Below, piece by piece: positions 1-5,219 of a stretch of 5,219 nucleotides of DNA. Origin of the DNA: Candidatus Bathyarchaeota archaeon CG07_land_8_20_14_0_80_47_9 (GTDB taxonomy: Archaea; Thermoproteota; Bathyarchaeia; Bathyarchaeales; Bathycorpusculaceae); assembly GCA_002779555.1 (NCBI GenBank), contig PEWI01000025.1, forward strand, positions 1-5,219, written 5' to 3'. Each line of letters opens with the position of its first letter. The stretch's first letter is position 1. A program made the position numbers and the translations under genes. The notes under the pieces are model-generated. The model saw nothing but the letters and a program-made list of their open reading frames with translations, searched no databases and had not been told where the DNA came from.

Positions 1-883
1 CGCCCATGCACCCGACCATGCAAGGTACTCCAGCGGCCTCGGCCACTGAGGCGATCTTCTTGCCTTTCAGAATTCCGCCGCTCTTCATCAGCTTGATGTT
101 TATCATGTCGACGGCTTCTGCCTCTATCAAGCGTAGTGCGTCTGCAGGCGAGTGAATGCTTTCGTCAGCCATTATCGGTATCGGAGAGTTTTCTCTGACT
201 CTCTTTAAGCCGCCTAGATTTTCAGCCGACACAGGTTGTTCGGCGAACTGGATTTTGAACTTTTCCATCTTGTTCAGAACTTCTATAGCTTGTCTTACTG
301 TCCACCCTTGATTCGCATCAACCCTCAGCTCTGTTTCACTTCCAATAGCTTCTCGGATCTTTTTTACCCGTTCAACATCTTCGGCAGGGTTGACTCCGAC
401 CTTCACTTTCAAGGCTTCAAAACCTTTCTTCACGGCTTTCACAGCATCCTTTGCCATTTCCCTCGGCGACTTGATACTCAACGTTATGTCAGTCATGACC
501 TCTGTGCGGTAGCCGCCGATCAACATGAAAAGCGGTTTACAAGCCGTCTTCCCCAGAATGTCATGCAGCGCCATGTCGACACACGCCTTTGCAGCAGGAT
601 TGCCCTCGACGATTGAGTCCATGAGCTCGACATCGCGCTCAATTCTAAGGGGACACTCGCCGATCAGTCTAGGCGCGATCTTGTCAAGAGTCCTAACAAC
701 GGTTTCTGGGGTTTCTCCTGTGACTCTCTTCGATGGCGAAGATTCTCCCCAACCAACTACCCCATAGTCGGTCACGATTTTCACGATTACATTGTGGCTT
801 TCAGTGCTTGCGGCTGGAGCGATCCTGAAAGGCTCTCTGTACCTCAGCCTCACTGTGTAGACTTCGATCTGTTGAATCCCCAT
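1..883 (-). CDS. Dipeptide epimerase-like enolase-superfamily enzyme (muconate-lactonizing subgroup), C-terminus cut by window edge
   Basis: My translation gives 294 residues with no stop, running off the left edge. Such enzymes abstract the alpha proton of a carboxylate substrate, and dipeptide epimerases invert the C-terminal residue of dipeptides such as L-Ala-L-Glu. The active-site set is intact. The N-terminal capping domain covers about residues 1-125. The barrel then holds the K159-V-K161 motif, Mg2+ ligands D189 (in RVDANQGW), E215 (in AEQP) and D240 (in ADES), and the opposite general base K264 (in INIKLMKSGG). The last visible residues, VGCMG, resemble the GCM segment common in dipeptide epimerases. 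About 60-80 C-terminal residues, including the DxD specificity motif, should lie outside the window. The ATG at 883 is fixed by an in-frame TGA just before it and a GGTG six bases upstream. It follows the exporter permease by 43 nt. Superfamily membership is very secure; dipeptide specificity is likely, but another racemase or o-succinylbenzoate synthase-like role is possible. Confidence 0.9.
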   Translation of the reverse strand, partial: MGIQQIEVYTVRLRYREPFRIAPAASTESHNVIVKIVTDYGVVGWGESSPSKRVTGETPETVVRTLDKIAPRLIGECPLRIERDVELMDSIVEGNPAAKACVDMALHDILGKTACKPLFMLIGGYRTEVMTDITLSIKSPREMAKDAVKAVKKGFEALKVKVGVNPAEDVERVKKIREAIGSETELRVDANQGWTVRQAIEVLNKMEKFKIQFAEQPVSAENLGGLKRVRENSPIPIMADESIHSPADALRLIEAEAVDMINIKLMKSGGILKGKKIASVAEAAGVPCMVGCMG

Positions 884-889
884 TCAGCA

Positions 890-893
890 CACC
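890..893 (-). promoter_or_regulatory. Ribosome binding site of the epimerase gene
   Basis: GGTG on the minus strand, six bases before the ATG at 883, matches the archaeal anti-Shine-Dalgarno. It supports that ATG, which is already bounded by an in-frame stop directly upstream. No TATA-like box or oligo-T tract is evident in 884-926, which fits readthrough from the permease gene. Confidence 0.55.
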
Positions 894-926
894 AAAGACA
901 AGTTTACCGGTTCCAGAGGAAAAGCT

Positions 927-2222
927 TTACTCAAGGTCTTGCACGGCTTTTTTCCCGCGTTTTCTCAATCCTCTGAACTTCAGTTTTGCCGTCAGTACTT
1001 TCTCAGTTGCAAAGAGACGAGAAGCAACGTACATTATGACAAGGGTGAAAATCGAAACGTAAACTATGCCCCAGACGGCAGTCCAGTAGTCGCCCATAGT
1101 AACGGCTCTGGAAGCGATGATAGGATGGCTGTAGGGAATCGCGTAGAGCGCGACTTTGACGGCAAGAGGCAAGGCGTTGATGTCCACGTACATTAGGATG
1201 AATGATGGGATAAATAGGAATGGATAGATGTAGCTCACAAGTGACTGAGCGCTTCGCACATCCTCGGCGAAGGCAGACAGAATCACCGCCATGGCGAGGG
1301 CTGAAAGCAGCGCAACGAAAAGCGAGATTCCTAAGAACAGGTAACCGAAAAGTGACGGAACAAGCCCCAAGGAAACCAAGTCTAGGCTTGTGCCAGCCTG
1401 AAATGTTGACGTGAAGGATCCCATGTAGTAGTTGAAGCCGATCATGTAGGCTATTGCTGCCACGCCTGCAACAACAATCGAACCTGACAGCTTCCCCATA
1501 AGAATCGAGAACCTGTCAACTGGCAAGGTCAACAACGTTTCCAAGGTTTTCTCCTCCTTTTCCATAGCCACCGAAGTTGCAGCTATCTGCATGGAATAGG
1601 TGAGCAAGATCATAATGGTTATTGGCATGGCAATCGCCTGTGAAATCATCAGAGCCGAGAGTTGCCCGGGATCAACCCCCTCCTTGATCTGTCCTTTGAT
1701 GATAGACGATTTCTCCTCGTATACGATGTTGGGAGCAAGTTGTCTGTTGAACCCGCCGATGAAAACGTCAATCATTGAAGAACCGATACCTTCAAACACT
1801 CCCGCGCTGGAGAAAACGCTGTAGATTTTCACAAGGGCGGTTATGTTTTCGTTTCCGCTCATGTGTTGAGTCATGTTGGCGCTGAAATCGGGCGGGATTT
1901 CGATGAGCTGCGTAGTGTTGTACTTTGACAGTTCATCTTGATTCACCACGTCTTGTGGATCAGTGTAGTTGGATATGAAAACCCTCATAGAAGAGTTAAG
2001 CGTAGCTATGAAAACTTGGGAGTAGCTTCCTCTGTCATTGTTCATGACTAAAATGGTGGCTTTCTGAGCCTGCTCTTGAGCTGACTGCATCGAAAAATTC
2101 ATCACGGCGCCCAGAACTGGAAACATGATCAGCGGAACAATTATCATCCCTAACAGTATTTTCGGGTCTCTGATCAGCTCCTTTAGCTCTTTGACCAGAA
2201 TGTTTCCGAAACCCTTAAGCAA
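927..2222 (-). CDS. ABC-2 type exporter permease (NatB-like)
   Basis: A 431-residue integral membrane subunit of an ABC exporter, expected to pair with the ATPase encoded just upstream. An amphipathic N-terminus (VKELKELIRDP) leads into membrane segment 1 at about 22-42. A large outer domain follows (about 43-190), then further hydrophobic segments at about 193-215, 246-267, 290-315, 328-346 and 383-400. The cytoplasmic stretch MEKEEKTLETLLTLPVDR (220-237) is the conserved loop of NatB/YhaP-type ABC-2 permeases, and IPYSHP (362-367) is also typical. The Lys/Arg-rich tail (413-425) should be cytoplasmic. The start is TTG, overlapping the end of the ATPase gene by 8 nt and preceded by a strong GGTGG; residues 1-20 are what the family needs. 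The outer domain contains six N-x-S/T sequons. The substrate is not predictable: Na+, drugs, lipids and peptides are all exported by relatives. Confidence 0.93.
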   Translation of the reverse strand: MLKGFGNILVKELKELIRDPKILLGMIIVPLIMFPVLGAVMNFSMQSAQEQAQKATILVMNNDRGSYSQVFIATLNSSMRVFISNYTDPQDVVNQDELSKYNTTQLIEIPPDFSANMTQHMSGNENITALVKIYSVFSSAGVFEGIGSSMIDVFIGGFNRQLAPNIVYEEKSSIIKGQIKEGVDPGQLSALMISQAIAMPITIMILLTYSMQIAATSVAMEKEEKTLETLLTLPVDRFSILMGKLSGSIVVAGVAAIAYMIGFNYYMGSFTSTFQAGTSLDLVSLGLVPSLFGYLFLGISLFVALLSALAMAVILSAFAEDVRSAQSLVSYIYPFLFIPSFILMYVDINALPLAVKVALYAIPYSHPIIASRAVTMGDYWTAVWGIVYVSIFTLVIMYVASRLFATEKVLTAKLKFRGLRKRGKKAVQDLE

Positions 2223-2946
2223 GTCCTACCACCTTCGCAAAAACCTCTTCCAAGTTCGCGCTGGCGAACTTTTCCTTTAGCTCCCGTGGTTTTCCCTCAG
2301 CCACAGTCTTGCCCTTGTTCAGCAATGCGACTCTGCCGCAGAGGTGTTCGACTTCAAGCATGTTGTGACTTGAAAGCAACACGGTAACACCGTAGTCCTT
2401 CACGTACTTCTTGATTATTTCCCTGACATGATAAGCGTGTAAAACATCCAAGCCGCTGCCTGGCTCGTCGAGGATTGCAAGCTTAGGCTTAGTCATCAAG
2501 GCTCTGGCCACCAGAAGCCGACGCTTCATTCCTTTACTGTAGGTTTTGGCCTTATCCTTCAGTCTTTCGCCTAGGCCAGAGATTTCAGCGGCATCGTTGA
2601 CTATTCTCTGAATCTCGTCTTTGCTATCGGTTTTGAACTTGGCCATGAAGTGCAAGTATTCCCATCCTGAAAGGTTCCGGTAGGCTCCAGCCTCTTCGGG
2701 CAGGTAAGAGATGATTTTGCGGACTTCAGCCGGCTTTTTGACAACGTCCAGGCCAAAAACTTCGACACTGCCAGAAGTAGGCAACAGCAAGGCAGAAATG
2801 ATGCGCAACGCCGTGGTTTTCCCAGCACCGTTTGGGCCTATGAGACCGAAAATCTCTCCAGATTCTACGCTGAGGTTTAAGCTGTCCAAGGCACGTATGG
2901 CGCCGAAATCCTTCGTCAGATTGGTTATTCCAATGGCGTTGTCCAA
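2215..2946 (-). CDS. ABC transporter ATP-binding protein of an ABC-2 exporter (NatA-like)
   Basis: A 243-residue nucleotide-binding subunit that hydrolyses ATP to drive the neighbouring permease. Visible motifs, in order: aromatic A-loop F14 (KDFG); Walker A GPNGAGKTT (37-45); Q-loop region YLPEE (81-85), with Glu where most ABC ATPases have Gln; signature YSKGM (136-140) in place of LSGGQ; Walker B LAILDEP (156-162) with catalytic E161; D-loop GLD (165-167); switch histidine H194 in SSHNM. The length is normal for a single-domain exporter ATPase. The start is TTG at 2946. An in-frame TGA at 2973-2971 leaves no ATG or GTG alternative upstream, and no later start keeps the N-terminal strand. 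No clear Shine-Dalgarno precedes it. It overlaps the permease by 8 nt, so the two are translated together. The PEE and YSKGM variants are familiar in archaeal ABC-2 ATPases, so the protein is very probably active. Confidence 0.95.
   Translation of the reverse strand: MDNAIGITNLTKDFGAIRALDSLNLSVESGEIFGLIGPNGAGKTTALRIISALLLPTSGSVEVFGLDVVKKPAEVRKIISYLPEEAGAYRNLSGWEYLHFMAKFKTDSKDEIQRIVNDAAEISGLGERLKDKAKTYSKGMKRRLLVARALMTKPKLAILDEPGSGLDVLHAYHVREIIKKYVKDYGVTVLLSSHNMLEVEHLCGRVALLNKGKTVAEGKPRELKEKFASANLEEVFAKVVGLA
2229..2233 (-). promoter_or_regulatory. Ribosome binding site deciding the TTG start of the permease
   Basis: GGTGG on the minus strand lies six bases before the TTG at 2222, inside the end of the ATPase gene. 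It is a good match to the archaeal anti-Shine-Dalgarno and is the main reason to accept a TTG start here. The arrangement suggests translational coupling of ATPase and permease. Confidence 0.65.
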
Positions 2947-3031
2947 AGGCGGTTCTCTACAGTCACGTACTCATTTGGACTTTGATAGAAAAACTTTCCT
3001 ATGTGGCTACCCATGAAAATGGTAGAAGATG

Positions 3032-3041
3032 ATAAGTTAAG
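3032..3041 (-). promoter_or_regulatory. Possible TATA-like box upstream of the exporter genes
   Basis: CTTAACTTAT on the minus strand resembles the CTTAAAT boxes of the divergent promoter at the right of the window. It lies about 85 nt before the TTG of the ATPase, implying a leader of roughly 60 nt. A rival is the T-rich TTTTTCTAT near 2996-2988, which has the 41-nt spacing expected from the other promoter but a poorer sequence. The rest of the 198-nt gap shows no gene or structured RNA that I can support. Confidence 0.25.
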
Positions 3042-3093
3042 CCGCTTTTTCCAAACACAATCTGGGAATGGTTTCGCGTGCGCTTGCTATCAC

Positions 3094-3119
3094 AAAAGAT
3101 AAGTAAAAACTGCCCAAAA
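3094..3119 (-). terminator. Candidate archaeal oligo-T terminator after the nucleotidyltransferase gene
   Basis: On the minus strand three T runs (TTTT, TTTTT, TTTT) follow one another within 26 bases, starting about 25 nt after the TAG of the nucleotidyltransferase gene. Archaeal RNA polymerase commonly terminates at such T-rich tracts without a hairpin, and I see no stable stem here. Position and composition fit; there is no other proof. Confidence 0.4.
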
Positions 3120-3144
3120 GCGAGCTAGTGCGGATTGCCCCAAC

Positions 3145-4089
3145 CTAACCTTCTTTTTCTGAATCGCTTTTCGGGGCTATCGCATCCCAAATCCCGAAGC
3201 CGCCCACCGTCTCTGGCCTTTCAACTGGATTGTACCATTTCTTCTTCGCGCCTACCTTTGATCTCATTTTCCAACCAAACGACTTCGGTTCACTGTCTAT
3301 TGCTTTCAGCAAAACCTCAATCCTCCTACCAATCGCTTCTCTATCTTCCTTCAGAATCCGCTCAGGATCGATTACCGCTTGTGGACCAAGGCGGTCTAGT
3401 TCAGAGATGAACCTGCCGATTCTTCTTAGGTTCGTTGTACCTGTGTACCAGAAACCCCAGTCTGCTGAGAGCAGTTTTGCCGTGTAAGTTGCGTCTATGC
3501 TCTCTTTGTCTCCCTCCTCTTTGACCTCGTGAGTTTTAAGCAGCAGCAAGCAGTCTTTGAGGTCTTTGGCGCTGAAGGCTTCCCAGATCTGTATTTTCTC
3601 AAGCAGGAAATCTGTCACCGTGATCGTTGGATAATCAAGTTCCAGCCTTCCTCTGAAGTCTACAGGGTGGTTTGCCACGAGCAATCTGTCGAAGAAAACG
3701 TCAACATAGAACCAGCCTTTAGGATGGTAATATATTTGCCTCTCTGAGGCAGCAGAGGAAAGTGTTGTTCGGCGTTTTGCGTAGCCGAGCTCAGCAAAGA
3801 AAGCTTTGATTCCTTCTCTTTGCTTGCCATATGAAACTAGGTCAATGTCACTGTATTCCTGGCCTTGAGCTGTGCCTGTTCCTATTCTTCCCAGCTTCAC
3901 CGCAAAGTCTCGGCAGTCAAGGCAGTGGATGGCTATTCCCAATCCGCCCAGAATCCTAAGAGTCATGCCTCTATTGTTCGCTTCTTCAACCATCTTCTCT
4001 GCTTCGTGTATGAAAGCTTCAGTCGGAACGACACCGTTCCATTCAGGAGGCAATTCCCTTTTGATTTCCTTGTCCAGCATCCAACTCAT
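3145..4089 (-). CDS. Nucleotidyltransferase-fold protein of unknown substrate
   Basis: A 314-residue protein with the marks of the polymerase-beta-like nucleotidyltransferase fold. The LGGLGIAIH segment (47-55) carries the GG motif, YSDIDLV (79-85) gives the two metal-binding aspartates D81 and D83, and YVDVFFD (128-134) supplies the probable third carboxylate D130. The stretch LLEKIQIWEAFSAKDLKDCLLLL, about 166-188, resembles the helical part after the core in AbiEii-like and related nucleotidyltransferases. The C-terminal third is basic and not recognised. Such enzymes transfer a nucleotide to a small molecule, RNA or protein; the target cannot be read from sequence. No AbiEi-type antitoxin or HEPN partner is adjacent, so a classical toxin-antitoxin pair is not supported. 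I prefer ATG 4089, 14 nt after the phosphoesterase stop. A TTG at 4107 overlapping that stop would add six residues (MKGRQP). It is probably co-transcribed with the phosphoesterase. Confidence 0.82.
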   Translation of the reverse strand: MSWMLDKEIKRELPPEWNGVVPTEAFIHEAEKMVEEANNRGMTLRILGGLGIAIHCLDCRDFAVKLGRIGTGTAQGQEYSDIDLVSYGKQREGIKAFFAELGYAKRRTTLSSAASERQIYYHPKGWFYVDVFFDRLLVANHPVDFRGRLELDYPTITVTDFLLEKIQIWEAFSAKDLKDCLLLLKTHEVKEEGDKESIDATYTAKLLSADWGFWYTGTTNLRRIGRFISELDRLGPQAVIDPERILKEDREAIGRRIEVLLKAIDSEPKSFGWKMRSKVGAKKKWYNPVERPETVGGFGIWDAIAPKSDSEKEG

Positions 4090-4103
4090 TGGCTGCCTAC
4101 CTT

Positions 4104-5078
4104 TCAACCTTCAATTCTCTGAAGCCGGATGAGCTTGTCGCCCTTGAATTCTACGAGGAAAGCTCGGATGATTCCTTCAGCATATTCACTTCCCGGGTTG
4201 ACACAATGCGTTCTGCCGATTTTCATCGAACCAGAGGCTTCATGGATGTGACCGTGCAGCCCGAGGAAGGGCTGGTGTTTTTCTATCATTTTCCTAACAG
4301 CCTTGGAGCCGACCGGAACCATCACGACTGATCCGCCTCTGATTATTGGGTTGAGTTCCTTATCAAGGAGTGGGGCTTCATCCAGCTTAGACTCAAATGG
4401 GGGAGCGTGAAAATTGAATATCGACGACTTGATGTTTTTTAATTGAGAAATGTAGCCCTCAAGCCTTGCCTCAAGCTTGTCTTCTTCCTCTTCGCGCGTA
4501 GTCTTCCACGGACTTGGGTTGACCCAGCCGCAGCTTGTCATCTCATGAGTATCATCTATGTTTATGACTTTACCTTCGCCGTTGATCACGTTCTTGTAGG
4601 TTTCAATTATTTCGTCGACCAAGACTCTGTCATCGTTTCCCGGGCAAACGACCACTCGCGTCTCCTTCGGAACTTTTTCTGGAATGAGGTCAAACCAGCG
4701 TTTGAGTGTTGAAATCATGACATCGTGGAAAACCTGATCTACCATTTTCGGGTTTTCAGTCATCTCTTTGTATTCGCTTTCGTTCGTCAAGTGTGGATAA
4801 TAGCCGATTCCTCGAATGTCTTTGAAAGCCTTCTCTAAACCTCCCGAATCAGTCTCGTGTACCTTGCCCATCAGGTAGTAGGCGTACTTGCCGTTCTTGC
4901 CTTCGACGACTGGGACGATCATTTTTCCTGTTAGATCCCCGCCGCAGATTGCCATATCGACTTTCATCATGGCAGACGCGTTCAGGAATTTTCTCCACGT
5001 CCCTTCTGAGCCGTGCATGTCGGTTGCAAACAGCATCTTTGTTGACTCGCCCTTTTTCTTTCTAAGCAGAAAGCTCAA
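4104..5078 (-). CDS. Calcineurin-like metallophosphoesterase
   Basis: A 324-residue phosphoesterase with a full dinuclear metal site: D20 and H22 (TDMHGSE), D48 (GGDLTGK), N148 (CPGNDD), H224 (NFHAPP) and H277/H279 (LHGHIHE), followed by NPGSEY (294-299). The GNDD in place of GNHE is a known variant. The long region between D48 and N148 and the NPSPW segment (187-191) agree with a conserved archaeal and bacterial family of metallophosphoesterases that I recognise, whose substrate is unknown to me. No signal peptide or membrane segment is visible, so it is probably cytoplasmic. The start is TTG at 5078, supported by GGAG eight bases before it and by the promoter spacing. The alternative ATG at 5036 (residue 15) would drop a Lys/Arg-rich leader (RKKKGESTK) yet keep the fold. 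It is the first gene of the unit, with the nucleotidyltransferase 14 nt downstream. Confidence 0.92.
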   Translation of the reverse strand: MSFLLRKKKGESTKMLFATDMHGSEGTWRKFLNASAMMKVDMAICGGDLTGKMIVPVVEGKNGKYAYYLMGKVHETDSGGLEKAFKDIRGIGYYPHLTNESEYKEMTENPKMVDQVFHDVMISTLKRWFDLIPEKVPKETRVVVCPGNDDRVLVDEIIETYKNVINGEGKVINIDDTHEMTSCGWVNPSPWKTTREEEEDKLEARLEGYISQLKNIKSSIFNFHAPPFESKLDEAPLLDKELNPIIRGGSVVMVPVGSKAVRKMIEKHQPFLGLHGHIHEASGSMKIGRTHCVNPGSEYAEGIIRAFLVEFKGDKLIRLQRIEG

Positions 5079-5086
5079 TGCTGATT

Positions 5087-5090
5087 CTCC
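5087..5090 (-). promoter_or_regulatory. Ribosome binding site supporting the TTG start of the phosphoesterase
   Basis: GGAG on the minus strand, eight bases before the TTG at 5078, fits an archaeal Shine-Dalgarno. It favours the TTG over the internal ATG at 5036. Confidence 0.5.
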
Positions 5091-5120
5091 ATTGATTCTG
5101 CGTATTTCTACGTTATAGAG

Positions 5121-5129
5121 TTATTTAAG
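5121..5129 (-). promoter_or_regulatory. TATA-like box of the phosphoesterase gene
   Basis: CTTAAATAA on the minus strand; its CTTAAAT core ends 44 nt before the TTG at 5078. With the usual archaeal spacing of about 25 bp from box to transcription start, the leader would be about 20 nt and would include the GGAG. The same CTTAAAT core occurs in mirror orientation at 5150-5156. Confidence 0.5.
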
Positions 5130-5130
5130 A

Positions 5131-5143
5131 CATGCGCAGCATG
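5131..5143. repeat. Short palindrome between two divergent TATA-like boxes (possible operator)
   Basis: CATGC-GCA-GCATG: two perfect 5-bp arms around a 3-bp centre, lying exactly between the two outward-facing CTTAAAT boxes. A dimeric regulator bound here would touch both promoters. Arms this short can occur by chance, so the operator role is inference from position. Confidence 0.35.
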
Positions 5144-5149
5144 AAAAGA

Positions 5150-5157
5150 CTTAAATT
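5150..5157 (+). promoter_or_regulatory. TATA-like box of the rightward gene
   Basis: CTTAAATT on the plus strand; its CTTAAAT core ends 43 nt before the ATG at 5200, nearly the same spacing as the leftward box to its TTG. The expected transcription start near 5180 would give a leader of about 20 nt containing GGTG. Confidence 0.45.
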
Positions 5158-5184
5158 CCATTAGCCTTAAAACAGTTAGAACTG

Positions 5185-5188
5185 GGTG
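5185..5188 (+). promoter_or_regulatory. Ribosome binding site of the rightward gene
   Basis: GGTG on the plus strand, 11 bases before the ATG at 5200. The spacing is somewhat long but within the range seen in archaea. It helps to identify the short terminal reading frame as a real gene start. Confidence 0.4.
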
Positions 5189-5199
5189 TTACAAAGAAA

Positions 5200-5219
5200 A
5201 TGGCATCAAGTAAACCCGG
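5200..5219 (+). CDS. Start of a divergently transcribed gene, cut by window edge
   Basis: Only six complete codons are visible (MASSKP) with no stop before the edge. The ATG is the only ordinary start in this frame after an in-frame TAA at 5152-5154. It is preceded by GGTG and by a TATA-like box at the same distance as that of the opposite gene. The product cannot be identified. Transcription away from the phosphoesterase suggests the two genes may share regulation, and a regulator of its neighbours is one possibility. Confidence 0.45.

Noticed and set aside
236..767. Plus-strand open frames opposite the epimerase gene (236-616 and 525-767).
   Set aside because: The minus strand encodes an enolase-superfamily enzyme with all catalytic residues; the opposing frames are low-complexity shadows without family features.
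2601..2828. A second minus-strand frame inside the ABC ATPase gene.
   Set aside because: It overlaps the Walker A to signature region of the real gene in another frame and has no meaningful protein features.
2925..3014. A 29-codon minus-strand reading frame starting at ATG 3014 and overlapping the start of the ABC ATPase gene.
   Set aside because: It has no Shine-Dalgarno, no recognisable sequence, and overlaps a well-supported gene. A leader peptide cannot be excluded but nothing supports it.
2947..3144. A structured RNA or riboswitch in the 198-nt gap.
   Set aside because: I found no long complementary arms or known motif; only T-rich tracts and weak TATA-like sequences are visible.
3135..4331. 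Several plus-strand open frames opposite the nucleotidyltransferase and the end of the phosphoesterase gene.
   Set aside because: They lie antisense to genes with clear motifs and show no domain, Shine-Dalgarno or promoter of their own.
3145..5078. Reading the phosphoesterase-nucleotidyltransferase pair as a toxin-antitoxin or anti-phage module.
   Set aside because: There is no AbiEi or HEPN partner, no mobile-element context, and the phosphoesterase belongs to a broad housekeeping-type family.

Overview
The window looks like an ordinary stretch of an archaeal chromosome. Gene starts are preceded by GGTG- or GGAG-type Shine-Dalgarno sequences, several genes start with TTG, genes abut or overlap, and the clearest promoters are AT-rich TATA-like boxes about 43-44 nt from the start codon rather than bacterial -35/-10 pairs. 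Base composition looks fairly balanced by eye. The protein families occur in many archaea; an uncultured lineage such as Bathyarchaeia would fit, but that is inference from protein style and not a computed assignment.

Layout, right to left, because all five substantial genes lie on the minus strand. (1) 5079-5199 is a divergent promoter region. Two oppositely oriented CTTAAAT boxes sit around a short palindrome. Rightward it serves the first 20 bases of a gene that leaves the window at 5219. (2) Leftward it serves a two-gene unit: a calcineurin-like metallophosphoesterase (5078-4104), then a nucleotidyltransferase-fold protein (4089-3145) 14 nt further on. (3) A 198-nt gap (2947-3144) holds T-rich tracts that could end this unit and a weak promoter candidate for the next. 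(4) The second unit is an ABC-2 type exporter: ATPase (2946-2215) and integral membrane permease (2222-927), overlapping by 8 nt. After 43 nt comes an enolase-superfamily enzyme (883 to beyond position 1) that looks like a dipeptide epimerase and lacks only its C-terminus.

Functionally, the ATPase and permease together should form one exporter of unknown substrate (Na+, drug, lipid or peptide cannot be told apart). The epimerase probably shares its transcript, since no terminator-like tract is seen between them. The phosphoesterase and nucleotidyltransferase keep their metal- and nucleotide-binding motifs and are probably co-expressed; their substrates are unknown.

No RNA gene, CRISPR array, insertion sequence or integrase was seen. 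The most distinctive features are the near-mirror-symmetric divergent promoter, the repeated use of TTG start codons, and the sequon-rich outer domain of the permease. I see no convincing case for a wholly new system.
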